Source: Heterohyrax brucei
Lineage: Eukaryota > Chordata > Mammalia > Hyracoidea > Procaviidae
Direction: 5' to 3'
DNA: 64,000 nt
Assembly (NCBI GenBank): GCA_028571685.1
Contig: CM053141.1
Coordinates: 51,334,333 to 51,398,332, forward strand
Shown: piece after piece, positions 59,359 to 64,000 of the stretch
Layout of the letters: each line of letters begins with the position of its first letter
Numbering within the stretch: position 1 is the first letter of the stretch
Made by a program: the position numbers and the translations under genes
Notes under the pieces: model-generated
Seen by the model: only the letters and a program-made list of their open reading frames with translations
Databases searched by the model: none
What the model was told of the DNA's origin: nothing

Positions 59359-59505
59359 TATTCAAAGTATGTGAGATGGTCTCAGCATCCTGGCTTCTAA
59401 GGAGTATTGTGGCTGTATTTCTTTCAAGATAGGCTTGTCCATCCTTCTGTCAGTCCATGGTATACATGAGATTCCTCACCAACAGCGTGATTCAAATGCA
59501 TCAGT
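59359..59505 (-). mobile_element. RTE fragment, inverted half of a twin-primed copy
   Basis: Antisense RTE C-terminal segment: TTCAAAGTATGTGAGATGG, GGCTGTATTTCTTTCAAGATAGG, CAGTCCATGGTATACATGAG. It abuts, head to head, the sense RTE 3' end at 59511. Confidence 0.82.
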
Positions 59506-59510
59506 TCTCT

Positions 59511-59710
59511 AGATAAGAACATCCTGGTTGGTAACACAGCAGGTCAGTGAAAAAGAGGAAGATCTTCACCAAGATACACCGAAGCAGTGGCTGTACCAGT
59601 GTGCTCACACATAGCAATGATCGTAAGTGTGTCACAGAACCTGGCAGGGTTTCATTCTGGTGTACTCAGGGACAAGTCAGAACCAATCTGATGACACCAA
59701 ACAAGAAAAA
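59511..59710 (+). mobile_element. RTE 3' end, direct half of a twin-primed copy
   Basis: AGAACATCCTGGTTGGTAAC, GTGAAAAAGAGGAAGATC, TTTCATTCTGGTGTACTCAGG and the 3' end GACACCAAACAAG. In RTE order it begins about 25 bases after the point where the inverted half ends. Confidence 0.85.
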
Positions 59711-60089
59711 CACAATACAGCTTGAAACCCCCTAATATTTAACATACAGCAAATGGAATTAGTAAGTGATTTCTGCTATTCCATTTTGTACTGAAAATGG
59801 TGATGTTTAACCCTTTGCACTTGGAACTTTTGCCCTTGGGCAAACCAGCAACTCAATACAATCTTGTATATATTATGGAAGCTTCTTAAAGCTACTTTAA
59901 AATGATTTTATACTCAAACAAATGTATACAAATAATATATTTTAACATTTTATATACTTCTACATCTTATAAAACAAAATCTTTGAAATATTATACTCTG
60001 TTTTTTGTATGGTATTTTATGAAACAATCCCCAGGTGCATTCTTGGTTTGTTAGGGTACATATCACAATAAAAAACACATGACATTAGC

Positions 60090-60535
60090 CCTCAGAGATT
60101 TGAAAACACTCTTACACTTTCTGAGACAGTCTGAGACAGAGTTAATGACCCTGCCCTCCAAACTCTAGGTATTGGCCACACTCTCTGGATTCTGAGTGGA
60201 GACCACTGGCCCTGTGCTACAACTCTGCCTAGAAAGGCTCACTTGGACAGCAACTATGCCCCCCTCAGCTTTAGGTGTACCCTAAGCTGGACTGAGTAGC
60301 AATTCCACCATCACAAACACAGAAAGCCCTGTTCCACCCTCTCAACCACTTGAGGTCATGGCCACATCCTTTGAGACTGAGGCAACTCAGCTTCTCAGGC
60401 TGTTCGTCTCTTCAGCTTCTGCTTCCTATGGCCGCATGGCCTGGGCCTCAGGCCTACATCTGACCTTCCAAGGCAAGTATTCCAAAGCTCTGTAGCTCCA
60501 CTCTTGCTAAAAAGCTTCCTGAACAAAGGCACTTA
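60090..60535 (-). mobile_element. MaLR internal fragment without LTRs
   Basis: CTGCCCTCCAAACTCTAGG, GATTCTGAGTGGAGACCACTGG, GAGACTGAGGCAACTCAGC, TTCCAAAGCTCTGTAGCTCC parallel the internal region of the provirus at 38.9-39.3 kb. No LTR is visible on either side. Limits approximate. Confidence 0.72.
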
Positions 60536-60626
60536 AAGATTTTTGCAGAAAGCAATATGTTGAGGCATATTGATCTACTAAATCAATGCCATGCATATAT
60601 TTTATGTGATTTATTATATTAGGTTT

Positions 60627-60857
60627 CTAGACATTGACTTCCATACCACCACATAAAATCCTTTTTATGGTAGTCATTCCTGCATTATCCCAAATGGTTA
60701 AACGAGTGATGATCCTCTTGTCTTTCCACACTGGAAGTAGAGTGTTGCCTTTTCGATACACTACTGTGGATTTTTTTAGGAATTTTAGTTTTTTTATTTC
60801 GCTTGGTAATTCCTTTCTATTTGTTAAGATTGTATGGTTGAAAACAACAATTTTCAC
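60627..60857 (-). pseudogene. piggyBac-like transposase remnant
   Basis: 76-codon open frame with 'LKFLKKSTVVYRKGNTLLPVWKDKRIIT'-type layout: VVYRKGNTLLPVWKDKR then ITRLTIWDN, resembling the W-K-D-K-R-x-V-x-x-L-S-T region of piggyBac-superfamily transposases. The upstream catalytic Asp residues are absent, so it cannot be active. The assignment is by motif memory plus the TTAA context. Confidence 0.6.
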
Positions 60858-61059
60858 TGCTCAGTTGCCTGAGACATGCCTCTCCAGTTATTGCCTGAAA
60901 CACTGTGGTGCCTGAGAGGGGCCTCTCGAGTTATGGTATGAAATGCTGGAGTGCCTGAGAGGCACCTCTCAAGTTCAAAGGGTTAAGTCTCTGTGAAGAT
61001 GTCAGTTTCAATCTTCAGTCTCAACTATTGTCTTTGTCCTACTTCAAATGCAGTTTGAT

Positions 61060-63058
61060 AACCATCTCGAGAACAGATTTGATGTGTTGACCACTAATGA
61101 CTGAAGACCAGATGAATTGTGTAATGACATCAAGAGCAAGAGGTCATTAAAAAGACAGGAAAGAAAGAAAATACCAAATTGGATGTTAGGAAAGACTCTG
61201 AAGCTTGCTCTCGAACATCAAGCAGCTAAAGCAAAAAAAAAAAAAAAGGAAAGACAAAGTAAAAGAACTGAACAGAAGATTTCAAAGGGCAGCTCAAGAA
61301 GACAAAATAAAGTATTAGAATGACATGTAAAGAGCTGGAAATAGAAAGCCAAAAGGCAATAACAATACATTCTGCATTTCTCAAGATGAAAGAACTGAAG
61401 AAAAAATTCAAGCCTCGAGTTGCAATAGTGAAGGATTCTACCAGGAAAATACTAAACAACTCAGGGAACATAGAAAGAAGATGGAAGGAAAATACAGTCA
61501 TTATACCAGAAAGAATTGGCCAACATTCAGCCATTTGAAGGAGTGGCATATGATCAAGAACTGAAGGAAGCAGTCAAAGCTGCATTGAAAGCATCAGCAA
61601 GAAACAAGGCTCCCGGAATTGACGGAGTATCAATGGAGACATTTCAACAAATGAATATAGTGCTATAAGTGCTCACTCATCTATGCCAAGAAATTTGGCG
61701 TATAGCTGGTTGGCCAATCAACCAGAAGAGATTAATATTCATGCCCATTTCAAAGAAAGGTGATCCAACCAAATACAGAAATGATTGAACAATGTCATTA
61801 ATATCACATGCAAGTAAAATTTTTCTCGAGATCATTCAAAAATGACTACATCAGTATATTGACAAGGAACTGCCAGAAATTCAAGCTGGATTCAGAAGAG
61901 AACATGGACCAGGGGCATCATTGCTGGTGTCAGATGGATTTTGACTGAAAGCAAAGAATACCAGTAAGACGTTTACCTGTGTTTCAGTAACTAAGAAAAG
62001 GCATTTGACTGTGTGAATCATAACGAATTATGGTTAACATTGTGGAGAATGGAAACTTAACTATGCTTTTAAGGAATCTGTCTGTACATGGATCAAGATG
62101 CAGTCGTGTGACCAGAAGAAAGGGCTACTGTGTGGTTTAAAGCAGGAAATATGTGCATTAGGTTTGTATCCTTTCATCATACCTTTCCAATCTGTATGCT
62201 GGGCAAATCATCTGAGAAGCTGGACTGTGTAAAGAAGAATGAAGTATCATGATTGGAAGAAGACTCATTAACATCTTGCACTATGTAGATGACAAAACCT
62301 TGCTTGCTGGAGGTGAAGAGGATTTGAATCACTTACGGATGAAGATCAAAGACTACAGCCTGCAGTATAAATTTCATCTTAACATCAAGAAAGCAAGAAT
62401 CTTCACAGCTGGACCAGCAAGCAACATTGTGATAAATGGAGAAAGGATTAAGGTTGTAAAGGGTTTCATTTTTCTTGGTTTTGCAGTCAGCACCCATGGA
62501 AGCAGCATTCAGGAAATCAAAAGATGCATTGCTTTGGGAAAACCTGCTACAAAGGACCTCTTTAAAGTATTGAAAAGTCAAGATGTCACCTTGAAGATTA
62601 AGGTGCACCTGACCCAAACCATGGTATTTTCACTCACATAACATGTATGTGAAACCTGGACAATGAATAAGGAAGACAGAAGAATAATTGATGCTTTTGA
62701 ATTGTGGTGTTGGAGAAGAATATTGATTGTATCATTGGCCACCAAAAGAACAAACAGATCTGTTCTGGAAGAAGTACAACAAGAGAGCTCCTTGGAAGTA
62801 AAGATAGTGAGATTGCATCTTACATACCTTGGACATGTTGTCAGGAAATTTCAGTCCCTGGAGAAGGACATCATGCTTGGTAGAGTAGAAGGCCAGTGAA
62901 AGAGAGGAAGACCCTCAATAAGACAGGCTGACACAATGGCTGCAACAATGGACCTGAGCATAGAAACAATCATCAGCATGGTGTAGGACCAAGCAGCTTT
63001 CTGTTCTGAGGTGCATGGGTCACTATGAGTAGGAACTGGCTTGATAGCGTCTAACAAC
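61060..63058 (+). mobile_element. 5'-truncated RTE LINE, ~2 kb
   Basis: From the linker (CCATCTCGAGAACAGATTTG) through reverse transcriptase to the 3' end GCGTCTAACAACAC. It is the best-preserved coding copy in the window, with open segments at 61117-61323, 62249-62641 and 62663-62899, but stops separate them (for example at 62641). Inactive. Confidence 0.9.
62249..62641 (+). pseudogene. RTE reverse-transcriptase segment with YVDD
   Basis: 130-codon open segment with GRRLINILHYVDDKTLLAGG; the catalytic loop is YVDD (both Asp kept). It continues with the thumb region (KIKDYSLQYKFHLNIKKA, FIFLGFAVSTHGSSIQEIK) and ends at a stop in the helical region. The preceding part of the domain is frame-broken. 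Confidence 0.88.
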
Positions 63059-63715
63059 ACAGGAGAGTAACTGTGACACTGCGGTAGACCAGTCTTAGCA
63101 AAGGAGGGAAGGACAAAGAAACTCAGGCTGAGAGACGATGCAATCTCTTTCCTGTGGAGTCATGGATAGCTTCATATGCATCAACTTATGAATGGTCCAG
63201 AAGTTAGATAATTGTATACTCTTAAGATTGTATGAAAGCACTGACTTCTATGAATACCTTCATGCAGCTCACCACCACCTCACCACCAATAAATCCTTCC
63301 AGGCACTCACAAACACTGCTTTTTTGCAAACAAAAAGTAAGAAGCTTTGACTCCCATTCTAAAAGTCATGTACATGTGGAGGATTAAATTGCCAATAAGA
63401 GTGGGCCTGAAACTCAGTGTACGATTGTTAGTTAAAGGTAAATTCTTACTCTGAATTATAATACTTCTTAAAATTGTATTACAGAGAATTTCAAGCAAAT
63501 ACAAAGGTTTAAAGAATGATAAAATATACCCCTGATATAACCCAGCTTCAGCAACTGTCAATTAATGGGCAATCTTGTTCCTTTCACACTCCTCTTTACT
63601 CCCCCTCCATGATTATTTGAATAAAAACCAAGACGTCAAATAATCCCATTAATAAGTGTTTGTTATGTCTTTAAAATAAGAACATTATTTTTATTAAAAA
63701 TAAGCACAATACTAT
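63059..63715. other. Non-coding spacer
   Basis: No feature recognised. Confidence 0.5.
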
Positions 63716-63869
63716 TGGAAACCCTGATTGCATAGTGGTTAAGTGCTACATCTGCTAACCGAAAGGTCAGCAGTTCAAATCCACCAGGTGCACCTTGGAA
63801 ACTCTATCCTAGAAGGTTGTTATGAGTCAGAGTTGAATTGAATGCAGTGGGTTTGGGTTTGGGTTTTGG
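63716..63869 (+). mobile_element. AfroSINE, short form
   Basis: GGAAACCCTGATTGCATAGTGG head, AGTTCAAATCCACC box B, CTTGGAAACTCTATCC, core AGTCAGAGTTGAATTGAATGC and GTTTGGGTTTGGGTTTTGG tail. Confidence 0.93.
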
Positions 63870-64000
63870 ATAATACTGTTACTGCCAAGCCTGGGAATGT
63901 AGACTCTTTACCAGTGCACTGAGATTTGCCAATTATCTGAACACTGGTCTTTAAGAAGAGAAAGTAATTTTACTACAATATGTAGAACAAGGAGCTGAGA

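Larger units (their letters stand above)
59811..60982 (-). mobile_element. piggyBac-type DNA transposon, non-autonomous relic
   Basis: TTAA at 59807-59810 and 60983-60986 flank inverted ends CCCTTTGCACTTG (59811-59823) and CCCTTTGAACTTG (minus strand from 60982), 12 of 13 matching. TTAA duplication with CCC-starting inverted repeats is the hallmark of piggyBac. A transposase C-terminal-like remnant lies at 60857-60627 on the minus strand. Near the right end three ~45-bp subterminal units starting GCCTGAGA lie in tandem (60869-60980). A MaLR internal fragment is inserted at 60090-60535. Length about 1.17 kb, 0.7 kb without the insertion. Confidence 0.82.

Overview
The window looks like a mammalian nuclear genome from an afrotherian, most probably an elephant (Loxodonta or Elephas). 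The evidence is the repeat content: many copies of a tRNA-derived SINE of the AfroSINE type, several RTE LINE copies that share the same 3' core with that SINE, L1 copies with an unusual ~1 kb 3' UTR, and LTRs resembling MaLR/ERVL with an afrotherian flavour. Other paenungulates cannot be excluded from sequence alone.

Only one protein-coding exon is convincing: the first coding exon of HCN1 on the minus strand (17221 down to 16812), inside a CpG island at about 16630-17620. It gives the complete N-terminus of the HCN1 pacemaker channel up to a consensus splice donor. Positions 1-16811 are therefore intron 1 of HCN1, and 17.6-64 kb is its upstream flank. A good RE1/NRSE element (REST/NRSF binding site) lies in intron 1 at 15557-15577, about 1.2 kb downstream of the donor, which fits the known neuronal restriction of this gene.

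The rest is interspersed repeats and anonymous non-coding DNA. Left part (0-16 kb): a truncated RTE, a nested palindromic mariner-type MITE cluster, a SINE split by an LTR that is itself split by a SINE, and old L1/L2/MIR. Middle (19-40 kb): L1 fragments on both strands, a solo LTR with perfect 5-bp target duplications, L2, and a partial MaLR-like provirus. A near full-length but dead L1 spans 43.3-52.1 kb, carrying a nested L1 3'-UTR insertion with a 15-bp target duplication, an internal 264-bp tandem duplication, and an LTR in its tail. Right part (53-64 kb): a long RTE interrupted by two different LTR-like insertions and a SINE, a twin-primed RTE, a 1.17-kb piggyBac-type element with TTAA ends, and a 2-kb RTE with a recognisable reverse-transcriptase segment.

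The most unusual pattern is a group of six very short insertions (33-63 bp), most with visible target-site duplications. Each carries only the last bases of the shared RTE/SINE 3' core followed by a distinctive CTTGG-type tail, different from both the RTE tail (CTAACAAC) and the ordinary SINE tail (CAGTGGGTTTTGG). No new protein-coding system was found; all long open frames outside HCN1 exon 1 are repeat remnants or chance.
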